IMG/VR virus record: IMGVR_UViG_3300031456_000012 | Location: 1-40,996 of that record | Source of the DNA: a virus | DNA: 40,996 nucleotides | Strand: one strand, 5' to 3' | Shown here: in pieces, positions 6,986 through 12,510 of the stretch | How the letters are laid out: each line of letters starts with the position of its first letter | Numbering within the stretch: the stretch's first letter is position 1 | The notes under the pieces: model-generated | What the model saw: the letters and a program-made list of their open reading frames with translations, nothing else | Database searches by the model: none | What the model was told of the DNA's origin: nothing | Program-made: the position numbers and the translations under genes

Positions 6986-7185
6986 GATAACAGCATCCAC
7001 ACAGCGAACAGGGCGATGAAGGCGAGGCCGGGTCCGTCGCGGAGAGCGGCGCGCAATGCGGTACTCACCGAAGGCCGAGACGCTCTTGCGGCTCGGGGCG
7101 CAGCCTGAGTGACGCGGTCGGCGAAGCCGATGCGCCCAGCCTTTGTGGCAGTCGAACGATATCGGAGGGCGGAGATGGGGGTCAT
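6982..7185 (-). CDS. Small membrane protein, 67 aa
   Basis: A basic N-terminal region of about 48 residues followed by a single C-terminal hydrophobic segment (PGLAFIALFAVWMLLS), a tail-anchored layout. ATG 7185 overlaps the stop of the upstream gene as ATGA, and its own TGA overlaps the next ATG. Function unknown. A small inner-membrane protein in the early operon could act in host takeover or superinfection exclusion, but there is no direct evidence. Confidence 0.65.
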   Translation of the reverse strand: MTPISALRYRSTATKAGRIGFADRVTQAAPRAARASRPSVSTALRAALRDGPGLAFIALFAVWMLLS

Positions 7186-7673
7186 GCCAGTGGACCTCGG
7201 GCGATGCCTTCGGCCCCGGCTGTCGCGGCTTCGCCGTCCAGCCCGTGCCGGTCTGGCCCCTCCGGGCTTCCATCCGTATCGCGGCTCGCTATTGCGTCGA
7301 GACAGGCGACAAAAATCTCGTCGTCGCCTAGGTGGAAATCCTTCCCCCCAAGCGCCCAGACGGCCCGTTGCTTAGCCACTTGAGCAACCCGCGCGGCGTG
7401 GAAGCACCATGCGCCAGCCTTGACGGCGCCCATTGCGCGCAGGGCGGCGATGGCCGCGTACGCGCCGCGAATATATGGCCAGCGGTCATTATCGGACAGC
7501 CGAAGCCAGACGCCCTCCTTGTCTCGGCAAGACGCAGCGGCAAGCCATAGCGCTCGCGCCACCATCTCCAGACCATCGCGCGAGGGATCGAAGCCGGAAC
7601 GGCCGAGACCTTCTTGGGGCTCGGCTTGCGAGAGCCCGGTGCCGTCAGGCACGCGCCCGGTTTCCGTGTTCAT
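7182..7673 (-). CDS. Hypothetical protein built around paired repeat elements, 163 aa
   Basis: The core (about residues 40-125: MVARALWLAAASCRDKEGVW...YAAIAALRAMGAVK) resembles uncharacterised phage helical proteins. The N-terminal part containing GRVPDGTGLSQAEPQEG and GFDPSR is encoded by the element copy at 7576-7658. The C-terminal part (about 135-163, ending AEGIARGP) is encoded by the inverted copy at 7199-7284. ATG 7673 follows AAGGA and overlaps the upstream TGA. The gene is literally bracketed by two facing copies; function unknown. Confidence 0.75.
   Translation of the reverse strand: MNTETGRVPDGTGLSQAEPQEGLGRSGFDPSRDGLEMVARALWLAAASCRDKEGVWLRLSDNDRWPYIRGAYAAIAALRAMGAVKAGAWCFHAARVAQVAKQRAVWALGGKDFHLGDDEIFVACLDAIASRDTDGSPEGPDRHGLDGEAATAGAEGIARGPLA
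7199..7284 (+). repeat. Dispersed structured element, copy 3
   Basis: Plus strand, from GGGCGATGCCTTCGGCCC (18 nt shared with copy 1). Hairpin 1 is GCC-TTC-GGC. Hairpin 2 has stem GGCTG/CAGCC, as in the copy at 40377. Hairpin 3 is CCC-CTCC-GGG, followed by CTTCCATCC and TATCGCGG. It is antisense to the 3' end of the gene 7182-7673 and inverted relative to copy 4. Confidence 0.8.
7576..7658 (-). repeat. Dispersed structured element, copy 4
   Basis: Minus strand, from GGGCGCG at 7658, 15 nt inside the ATG at 7673. Hairpin 1 is GTGCC-TGAC-GGCAC, hairpin 2 GGGCTC/GAGCCC, hairpin 3 GCC-GTTCC-GGC. It ends GGCTTCGATCCCTCGCGCGA. The pairing is kept with different bases from the other copies. Confidence 0.85.
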
Positions 7674-7870
7674 GCTGCTTTCCTTCTCTGCTTCGGAGCG
7701 AACTGCTCTTTGTGTTCGCGATCCTGTCGTTTCCCCATTTCGAGCATTGCCGCCGTTCGGATCAGCGATGCCCGATGCCTTGCGAACCATGTTGCATCGA
7801 CAGTCAGCCGATAGTGGTCATCGATCCATGTCGTGGCTGCGGCGATATCGGCAGGAGAGGGGCGGATCAT
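7670..7870 (-). CDS. Hypothetical protein, 66 aa
   Basis: Small, basic, helical protein starting MIRPSPADIAAATTWIDDHY with a Lys/Arg-rich C-terminus (FAPKQRRKAA). No known domain. The ORF extends upstream to 7990, but ATG 7870 overlaps the stop of the DUF551-like gene as ATGA and the upstream extension is arginine-rich shadow sequence. Its TGA overlaps the next ATG. Confidence 0.7.
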   Translation of the reverse strand: MIRPSPADIAAATTWIDDHYRLTVDATWFARHRASLIRTAAMLEMGKRQDREHKEQFAPKQRRKAA

Positions 7871-8142
7871 TTGCCGGACTCGGGTGGAGCGGGGAGAGGC
7901 ATCCAGTGGGTCAGGACAAACCCTCCGACTGGGTCCCACCCTCGATCGCCTCGTGTGTACCAACAGGCGTCTTCGCCTTTCCCGCGCCACTTGCAGTCAG
8001 GGATTCGGCCCCATGACCCATCAGCGGTCCAAAGGTCGATTTCCGTCCCATCCTTCGGCGCCGTTTCGATTGGCTGCCATTCGCGGTCCAGCACATTGGC
8101 CGCTTCGATTCCTGACGCGCGCGATTTCCGTGGTCCGTTCAC
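7867..8142 (-). CDS. DUF551-like protein, 91 aa
   Basis: Shows the W-x-PIETAPKDGTEIDLW motif at about 22-38, a central RIPDCKW, and the closing FVLTHWMPLPAPP, which define the DUF551-like family of small phage and prophage proteins of unknown function. Length (about 90 aa) is typical. It starts with GTG at 8142, overlapping the upstream TGA as GTGA. Family assignment is confident, function is not. Confidence 0.85.
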   Translation of the reverse strand: MNGPRKSRASGIEAANVLDREWQPIETAPKDGTEIDLWTADGSWGRIPDCKWRGKGEDACWYTRGDRGWDPVGGFVLTHWMPLPAPPESGK

Positions 8143-8564
8143 AACCCCTCCTGTTGGGAGTCGCCACGAGCGACGCGCGCAAGTCGGCGGAAGTTGTCAG
8201 CGAGGTCCTGAACGTCGCTCCCAAGGCGGTGAAACCATTCATCGCCCTCAGCAATCTGCGCGGCCGTGCCGAAGGCGTCAGCTTGGCCAGCAGAGAACGA
8301 CGGCAGCAGTCGAAGTGGAACGGAGAAAACGACGGCCTCTTCGTACGTCAGATCGGCGGCGCCAAGGACGGCCCAGTTCCCGTCGCCGTAGACGATCAGC
8401 GTCGGCTCGCCAGCATTGCGGCGGGCGATGTCAGCAAGCTCCGCGTTAGCGATGCCATGCTTGCACGAAGACGCCTCTTCGGCGGCTGAGGCCGTAGGCT
8501 GGCTGAGCGACGGCGCGTCAGCGCCGGAACGCCCTAAGTCCTTGATATCCCTCCCCATGGTCAT
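8139..8564 (-). CDS. Hypothetical protein, 141 aa
   Basis: Not recognised. The N-terminal 35 residues (containing GRSGADAPSLSQPTASAAEE) are encoded by a degenerate copy of the dispersed element. The remainder has a SKHGIANAELADIAR-type helix and a strand segment (EPTLIVYGDGNWAVLGA). Two ATGs are possible: 8564 (ATGA overlap with the upstream stop) and 8558. Junctions on both sides follow the NTGA pattern. Confidence 0.75.
   Translation of the reverse strand: MTMGRDIKDLGRSGADAPSLSQPTASAAEEASSCKHGIANAELADIARRNAGEPTLIVYGDGNWAVLGAADLTYEEAVVFSVPLRLLPSFSAGQADAFGTAAQIAEGDEWFHRLGSDVQDLADNFRRLARVARGDSQQEGL
8470..8534 (-). repeat. Dispersed structured element, copy 5 (degenerate)
   Basis: Minus strand, from GGGCG at 8534, 24-30 nt inside the start of the gene 8139-8564. 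Hairpin 1 is GGCGC-TGAC-GCGCC. It then shares a 17-nt run (GGCTGAGGCCGTAGGCT on the plus strand, 8484-8500) with the copy at 40377. The 3' end is poorly conserved. Confidence 0.65.
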
Positions 8565-8896
8565 GACCCGACACGCGCGAGATACTTGGCTTCGACGCGC
8601 GCAAGCCTTTCCTCGAATATCTCCACGGAGCCGCAGTCGAAGGCGTCTTGCAGCCAGACGGCGTCAGCGACTTGATCGGGGGGGATTACGATGCTGCCTT
8701 CATCGCAAAGGGCTCTGACCCTAGCGGCCTGGCCTTCGATCCTCTCTCGCCGCGCCTTGGGCATCATGGACCCGATCGCGCATGGGGCGTCGTAGCGACG
8801 GGGCCTTTCGGGACAGAGCGCCGCCAGCTTCGCCCATTGCTTGCGCACTTTGGGCAGGTCGCGCCTCAGGTCGATTTCAATTGGCTTGGCGGTCAC
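8561..8896 (-). CDS. Hypothetical helical protein, 111 aa
   Basis: Not recognised. Charged helical protein (EIDLRRDLPKVRKQWAKLAA...). The frame is open to 9076, but that would overlap the upstream gene 8946-9161 by 131 nt. No ATG exists between; GTG 8896 follows GGGAG by eight bases and gives a clean start. The stop overlaps the next ATG (ATGA). The start is the least certain part of the call. Confidence 0.7.
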   Translation of the reverse strand: MTAKPIEIDLRRDLPKVRKQWAKLAALCPERPRRYDAPCAIGSMMPKARRERIEGQAARVRALCDEGSIVIPPDQVADAVWLQDAFDCGSVEIFEERLARVEAKYLARVGS

Positions 8897-8945
8897 GATC
8901 TCATCTCCCACAAGGTATATCTCATCATCCCCTCGTCGGGGGTGG

Positions 8946-9161
8946 CTAGGCGGCTTCCTGAGCGCGATGTTCGATCCGGCGCGCGAGGCGCAGAAACTTG
9001 AGGCCGAGATGGCGGGCGCGAGCTGCGGACACGTAGCAACACGTGTTGCCGCGAAGGTCGATCTCGACGTTGTCACCCATTTCGCGAAGAGTTACCTCTC
9101 GGATGGTGGGATTGCTGGCGGTCACGCCGTGAATCTCTCGAACGCCATCGTCGGCCATCAC
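8946..9161 (-). CDS. Hypothetical protein, 71 aa
   Basis: Small protein with a beta-rich N-terminal half (VREIHGVTASNPTIREVTLREMGDNVEIDL) and a basic helix (RARHLGLKFLRLARRIEHRA). No known family. Tandem ATG codons at 9161 and 9158 both fit the upstream TGA, by ATGA or TGATG overlap. Second gene of the PL operon. Confidence 0.7.
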   Translation of the reverse strand: MMADDGVREIHGVTASNPTIREVTLREMGDNVEIDLRGNTCCYVSAARARHLGLKFLRLARRIEHRAQEAA

Positions 9162-9394
9162 GCGGCCTCCGCGACCGGTTCGGCTTCGACAGCCGGGGCG
9201 CAGCTAAACTTGGCGTAGGCACGCAGGACGATGAACTTCTTGCCGGGGTTCAGGCCCGCCAGCCGCGTCGCTTCCTTCTCAGCGCTCTCCGCGTTGTTGT
9301 GCGCGTTGCGCGGCACCCGCCCCTTCTTGGTCCACACGAACCAAAATTCGACCGGCTCCATTTTCAGGCTGGTTTGATCTGCGGGTGCTGACAT
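9158..9394 (-). CDS. First gene of the PL operon, 78 aa
   Basis: Unknown function. Contains VEFWFVWTKKGRVPRNAHNNAESAEKEATRLAGL, an aromatic strand followed by a helix reminiscent of small phage proteins with a WGR- or SPOR-like strand, and an acidic Ala/Glu-rich tail. ATG 9394 is preceded by AGGAGG at seven bases, the strongest ribosome site in the region, as expected for the first gene after the predicted PL promoter. Confidence 0.75.
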   Translation of the reverse strand: MSAPADQTSLKMEPVEFWFVWTKKGRVPRNAHNNAESAEKEATRLAGLNPGKKFIVLRAYAKFSCAPAVEAEPVAEAA

Positions 9395-9416
9395 TCGGGC
9401 CTCCTGTGGAAGCCCT

Positions 9417-9444
9417 GTTGTAACAGATACAACATAGGACGCAA
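9417..9444 (-). promoter_or_regulatory. Predicted PL promoter with overlapping operator
   Basis: On the minus strand: -35 TTGCGT (9439-9444), 16-bp spacer, -10 TACAAC (9417-9422). The operator TTGTATCTGTTACAA occupies 9418-9432 and covers the -10. The arrangement mirrors PR (TTGCAT, 17 bp, TACAAC). Transcription would begin near 9410 and lead into the AGGAGG of the gene at 9394. Confidence 0.65.
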
Positions 9445-9453
9445 GCGCTATTT

Positions 9454-9468
9454 TTGTATCAGGAGCAA
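9454..9468. promoter_or_regulatory. Possible third operator (half-conserved)
   Basis: TTGTATCAGGAGCAA has the same spacing as the two good operators but only the left half-site matches exactly. It lies 22 bp beyond the PL operator, towards the repressor gene. A weak secondary site is possible. Confidence 0.35.
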
Positions 9469-9493
9469 CTTTGTTGCGTGACGGCCGATGGGC

Positions 9494-9814
9494 CTAGTTG
9501 TCGGTGCCGGTGCGGATTAGGGTTTCGGCGACGCTGGCGATCTGGCGGCGGACGCCGGGCTTGGCCCGATCCCAAAGGCTCCAGATCGCTTCCGGCTCAC
9601 TAGGGTTGCGGATCAAAAGACTCGCCGCGTCAATGTTCAGGGCGTCGGCAAGTCTTTCTAGCATCTCCTGATTATAGGGCAAGAGGCCGCGCTCGACTCT
9701 ACTCAGGTTTCCTTTGTCCATGGGGATGCGAGCGGCAAGCTGTTCGAGCGACATATGGCGATGCTGGCGCCACTGGCGGATAAAGGTCAGTCGAAAGCGG
9801 GGCTTCTTCGCCAT
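9494..9814 (-). CDS. XRE-family repressor (CI-like), 106 aa
   Basis: An HTH_3 domain spans about residues 9-65 (FIRQWRQHRHMSLEQLAARI, then DKGNLSRVERG, recognition helix). The C-terminal 40 residues are helical. There is no S24/LexA-type peptidase domain, so induction by RecA-driven self-cleavage is unlikely. It is transcribed away from the Cro-like gene and lies between operator sites on both sides, the position of a lysogeny repressor. I prefer ATG 9814 over 9898, because the longer start lies inside the PR operator. Half-sites TTGTAC and TTGTATC upstream may govern its own promoter. Confidence 0.8.
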   Translation of the reverse strand: MAKKPRFRLTFIRQWRQHRHMSLEQLAARIPMDKGNLSRVERGLLPYNQEMLERLADALNIDAASLLIRNPSEPEAIWSLWDRAKPGVRRQIASVAETLIRTGTDN

Positions 9815-9870
9815 GCCCCATTGTCGCGCGAATCGATACAACGGACGAGCGGCGGCTGTACAACGAAGGC

Positions 9871-9899
9871 TTGCATTCGGGCCTTGTATCACATACAAC
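9871..9899 (+). promoter_or_regulatory. Predicted PR promoter with overlapping operator
   Basis: -35 TTGCAT (9871-9876), 17-bp spacer, -10 TACAAC (9894-9899). The operator TTGTATCACATACAA (9884-9898), a perfect TTGTAT/ATACAA inverted repeat with a 3-bp centre, covers the spacer and -10. Start of transcription is predicted at the ATG of the Cro-like gene (9907), so the mRNA may be leaderless. Confidence 0.65.
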
Positions 9900-9906
9900 C
9901 TCGTTC

Positions 9907-10128
9907 ATGGAGCCTCATGACCGCCTGAAATCCTGGATCGCCGCCGCCAAAATCCCGAACGCCGAAATGGCCCGCCGGGTGAGCTGCGACAAAGGTAATT
10001 TCCACCGCATCCTCAATGGCAAGCTGCGGCCATCGCTCGACATGGCATTGCGGATCGAGCGCGAGACGGCGGGGCTGATCCCGATGTCCGCATGGGCGAA
10101 AGAGGAACCGCAGGAGCGCGCCGCGTGA
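9907..10128 (+). CDS. Cro-like DNA-binding protein, 73 aa
   Basis: Small protein with a helix-turn-helix at about 14-42 (AKIPNAEMARRVSCDKGNFHRILNG), of the YdaS/Cro type. Divergent from the repressor and just downstream of the PR operator, so probably the early antagonist of the repressor. The frame is open to 9871, but that ATG lies in the -35 region; ATG 9907 is seven bases after the predicted -10 and has no ribosome site, consistent with a leaderless message. Confidence 0.8.
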   Translation: MEPHDRLKSWIAAAKIPNAEMARRVSCDKGNFHRILNGKLRPSLDMALRIERETAGLIPMSAWAKEEPQERAA

Positions 10129-10133
10129 ACGCC

Positions 10134-10397
10134 CTATCGCTTCCTCTTGGGCTTCGTCGAGCGGATGCCCTGAGCCGCTTTGTTCTCGGCGTCCCAAGCG
10201 TCGTAGCAGCGGTGCGCCCCTTCCAGCGCGGCCAGATAAATATGCGGCGTGCAGGCGGCCCGATAGACCTTCCCGCCCGAGATGAAGGTGACTGTAAAAA
10301 CGCTGTCGTGTTCGTGAAATTCGGGCGGCACGCGGAGGAACAGAATGGGCGTGTCCGGCTCGTCTCCTCGCTCCGGCTCTCTCTCTCGTCCAGGCAT
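10134..10397 (-). CDS. Hypothetical minus-strand protein in the right early arm, 87 aa
   Basis: Convergent with the Cro-like gene, six bases from its stop. The sequence looks like a genuine soluble protein (TPILFLRVPPEFHEHDSVF, FISGGKVYRAACTPHIYLAALEG) with a very basic tail (TKPKRKR). No family recognised. ATG 10397 has only a distant GGGAG. Because it opposes PR transcription it is probably expressed separately, perhaps in the lysogen. Confidence 0.6.
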   Translation of the reverse strand: MPGREREPERGDEPDTPILFLRVPPEFHEHDSVFTVTFISGGKVYRAACTPHIYLAALEGAHRCYDAWDAENKAAQGIRSTKPKRKR

Positions 10398-10534
10398 AAA
10401 GCATGCACTCCCAAGCCCGACTTGGCCGATTCGGACTTCATTTCGGAGCGTAACCGCACTGTCACAAATGCCAAAGCGGAAATTGCCTTACCTTCTCGCG
10501 CCTTACGGTTGGTCAATTCCGCACAGGCAGCAGC

Positions 10535-10939
10535 ATGAGCGCGTCCGCACAGGGGAGGGGGATAGGCGGTGAAGGCCGGGCGCGCCCTTCGGGACAGGCT
10601 CTCGTCTCCGATGGAGCCCAAGAGGTCTCCACCCTGACGGGCTTCGATCCTTCGCGCGAAGTCAGCAACGACATCGTAGCGCGCCTGCATGGTCGCGCTC
10701 GCTTCAACCGCGACCATGCAGCGATCAAGGACGCGGAGATACAAGAGCAGGCGGCGTTGCAAATCGAGCGCTTGCGCGGCCAAATCGCGGCCGTTCGCTC
10801 CGTCATCCAGCGCGGCTATCCGGACAAAGGACTGCGGCGCGACCAAAGGTGCGAGCATGAGCGCTTCGGCTTCGAAGATTGTATGGGCTGCTACGACGAG
10901 GCGCTGTTGACGGCGCTCGGTTGCGATACGGGAAGCTGA
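10535..10939 (+). CDS. Hypothetical protein with repeat-derived N-terminus, 134 aa
   Basis: Residues about 15-42 (GRARPSGQALVSDG, then GFDPSR) are encoded by a copy of the dispersed element. The rest is a coiled-coil-like helix (AAIKDAEIQEQAALQIERLRGQI) followed by CEHERFGFEDCMGCYDEAL with three Cys and a His. No family recognised. The ribosome site at ATG 10535 is weak. It is the first gene of the rightward block after the regulatory gap 10398-10534, in which I see no convincing promoter. Confidence 0.7.
   Translation: MSASAQGRGIGGEGRARPSGQALVSDGAQEVSTLTGFDPSREVSNDIVARLHGRARFNRDHAAIKDAEIQEQAALQIERLRGQIAAVRSVIQRGYPDKGLRRDQRCEHERFGFEDCMGCYDEALLTALGCDTGS
10578..10659 (+). repeat. Dispersed structured element, copy 6
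   Basis: Plus strand, from GGGCG. Hairpin 1 is CCC-TTC-GGG (10585-10593). Hairpin 2 has stem GGCTC/GAGCC (10597-10601 and 10614-10618), with inner TCG/CGA around a four-base loop. Hairpin 3 is CCC-TGAC-GGG. It ends GGGCTTCGATCCTTCGCGCG. It shares the 16-mer GAGCCCAAGAGGTCTC with copy 8, inverted. Confidence 0.85.
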
Positions 10940-10942
10940 GAT

Positions 10943-11218
10943 ATGCCTACCGCCGCCATCGGTCACATGCCGTTCAAGGGACACCGCACCTGCGCTGAGT
11001 TCGTTTGTATCGGCGGCGAGGTTTATGAGCCTCAACTGACGCGGTCGCACTCGGGCGTCGCTCACCCGCGCCACCCGCAATCCGGCACTGTAGCCGTCGC
11101 GCCGCGCAACCAAGGACGCCCCGCCAAGCCGTCGCGCGCAACCAAGTGCTCGGCCTGTTGTGACTACCGCATCTCCCCCTGCAAATGGGCTCTCTGCCCC
11201 AAGCGGGAGTACGCCTGA
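10943..11218 (+). CDS. Hypothetical Cys-rich protein, 91 aa
   Basis: Not recognised. The C-terminus carries KCSACCDYRISPCKWALCP, five Cys in 17 residues, a likely zinc site. The central part is Pro/Arg-rich and probably disordered. ATG 10943 follows the upstream stop by three bases and its TGA abuts the next ATG. Coding status is supported mainly by these junctions; the long minus-strand ORF over the same region has no plausible start or neighbours. Confidence 0.6.
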   Translation: MPTAAIGHMPFKGHRTCAEFVCIGGEVYEPQLTRSHSGVAHPRHPQSGTVAVAPRNQGRPAKPSRATKCSACCDYRISPCKWALCPKREYA

Positions 11219-11452
11219 ATGTCCCTCCTCTCCCAAGTCCGCGGATTTTTCGGACGGTCCAAGCCGCTCGACAATCCGAGCGACGATCAGCCCGATTGGG
11301 ACGCCTCCTACGACATGCCCGGAATAGGGCTCGTCAGTGAGCGGACGCTGAGGCGGCACGTCGAAATCGCCGAGCCGCGCATCTTCATCATCCTGGATAG
11401 CCCCGTTCATGGGACCAGAAGTAGCGCGAAGGATCAACGGAATCGTGTGTAA
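11219..11452 (+). CDS. Hypothetical protein, 77 aa
   Basis: Not recognised. Begins MSLLSQVRGFFGRSKPLDNP, an amphipathic N-terminal helix followed by an acidic region (DDQPDWDASYDMPG). It starts immediately after the previous TGA and overlaps the next gene by 8 nt (GTGTGTAA) if that gene uses GTG 11445. Confidence 0.6.
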   Translation: MSLLSQVRGFFGRSKPLDNPSDDQPDWDASYDMPGIGLVSERTLRRHVEIAEPRIFIILDSPVHGTRSSAKDQRNRV

Positions 11453-11879
11453 TCTATTCGGCCTCGCACGCAATTCCGTTTCAGCGCAGGAACGCATGTT
11501 CCGGCTTGCCGAGCGCGATCATGGCCTGTCGATCAGAGCGCTGCATCTCGAAACGCGCATCCCGAAAACCACCCTCCAAGGCTGGAAGGACGGGACGACA
11601 ATGCCAGCTTGGGCGCTCGGCGCGCTTGGGCGGGCAGGGGTGCCGGATCACCTGCTGAGCCTCGTTCTGCACCCCTTCGCGCGGCACATCGGAACGGACG
11701 ATAGCGGCGACGGCGCCCTTGACGAACTTGTACGCGAAACGGCCGGATTTACAAGCGATTACCTTGAGGCGACGGCCCCGGATAGCCCTGGCGGAACCAA
11801 CGTCATTCCCATGGAACACGCCAAGCTCGCCGAGCGGGCATTGCGGATCGAGTCGAAGGCTCGGGCGGTGCGGAAGTGA
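11445..11879 (+). CDS. CII-like phage transcription regulator
   Basis: Contains SVSAQERMFRLAERDHGLSI, then HLETRIPKTTLQGWKDGTTMPAWALGALGRAGVPDHLLSLVL, an HTH protein family frequent in alphaproteobacterial temperate phages, where it sits in the cII position downstream of cro. About 144 aa from GTG 11445; ATG 11409 in the same frame is an alternative. The GTG gives the 8-nt overlap typical of this genome. Probably a transcriptional activator or regulator of early genes; target unknown. Confidence 0.75.
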   Translation: MCNLFGLARNSVSAQERMFRLAERDHGLSIRALHLETRIPKTTLQGWKDGTTMPAWALGALGRAGVPDHLLSLVLHPFARHIGTDDSGDGALDELVRETAGFTSDYLEATAPDSPGGTNVIPMEHAKLAERALRIESKARAVRK

Positions 11880-12217
11880 GCGATCCCTTCGCCGAGCTGC
11901 CGCGAGGGCATTTCAAGGTGATCTATGCCGATCCGCCGTGGCGGTTCGAGACATGGAGCGGCACGGAAGTCGTTCAGGCGAGGGAGCTGGACGGTTTGGG
12001 GAAACGAGACAGAGAAATTCGAGGCGGCTGCGGCATGAAACACAAATGCTTCAGCGGCCGACATGTTCGGTGTGAAAACCCCTTCTGCTCGTGGTGGTAT
12101 GCCGCCGCAGCGGTCTTTCAGCCCCTGTTACGCCTTGCCGGTTTCACACTCTGCCTAAGTCGCTGTCGTTGGACCGCGAGCGGAGCGCGGCTCAGTCTTG
12201 CGTGGGTGGGCTGGTGA
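11876..12217 (+). CDS. MT-A70 adenine methylase remnant
   Basis: The first 27 residues (HFKVIYADPPWRFETW) carry the DPPW catalytic motif of MT-A70-type N6-adenine methyltransferases. Homologues run to about 200 residues with a long catalytic core and a C-terminal H-S-R-K-P-D segment. Here similarity stops after residue 27, and the rest (CFSGRHVRCENPFCSWWYAAA...) is unrelated. GTG 11876 overlaps the upstream stop, and the TGA overlaps the next GTG, so the remnant is still in a translated chain. It is unlikely to methylate DNA. Confidence 0.6.
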   Translation: MSDPFAELPRGHFKVIYADPPWRFETWSGTEVVQARELDGLGKRDREIRGGCGMKHKCFSGRHVRCENPFCSWWYAAAAVFQPLLRLAGFTLCLSRCRWTASGARLSLAWVGW

Positions 12218-12510
12218 CCGCGATAGCGACACTCACCCAGCGGGCGGAGACCGCGCAGACGGGCTCCGTTCATGAGTGGCGCGGGCCTCCAAAGGAGGCA
12301 TCGCCCGACCTGATCGATTACATCCATCTGGACGAGTCAATCGAGGAAGGCTGCTACCGTCATCGCATAGCCCGTAAGGTGCATGGGGAGGCTGTGAAGA
12401 GGGGACAAAGACGGGCGGCCCGCGAGCGGGCAACCTGCTTTCGTGCTTCGCGCCATGCCCTGCTTCGCGGTCATGGCCCTACGGGCTTCAATCAGGCGCA
12501 AATACGGTGA
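12214..12510 (+). CDS. Hypothetical basic protein, 98 aa
   Basis: Not recognised. Highly basic (RHRIARKVHGEAVKRGQRRAARERA), possibly nucleic-acid binding or a decayed gene. The first 30 residues are read through an antisense copy of the dispersed element. Kept as a gene only because both its GTG (GTGA overlap) and its TGA (overlap with GTG 12507) fit the operon; composition alone would not convince. Confidence 0.45.
   Translation: MTAIATLTQRAETAQTGSVHEWRGPPKEASPDLIDYIHLDESIEEGCYRHRIARKVHGEAVKRGQRRAARERATCFRASRHALLRGHGPTGFNQAQIR
12218..12306 (-). repeat. Dispersed structured element, copy 7
   Basis: Minus strand, from GGGCGAT at 12306. Hairpin 1 is GCCTCC-TTT-GGAGGC, six perfect pairs. It shares 17 nt (GACCGCGCAGACGGGCT on the plus strand, 12249-12265) with the copy at 38507 and ends TCGCTATCGCGG like copy 1. 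It faces copy 6 at a distance. Confidence 0.75.

Noticed and set aside
10140-10160. CCTCTTGGGCTTCG at 10144 as a further element copy
   Set aside because: Only a 10-base match to the element core, explained by the Lys/Arg codons of the gene end; no GGGCG start or hairpins at the proper spacing.
10013-11497. 494-aa minus-strand frame in the right early arm
   Set aside because: It runs through the Cro-like gene and several coupled plus-strand genes; composition is shadow-like and the start is not supported.
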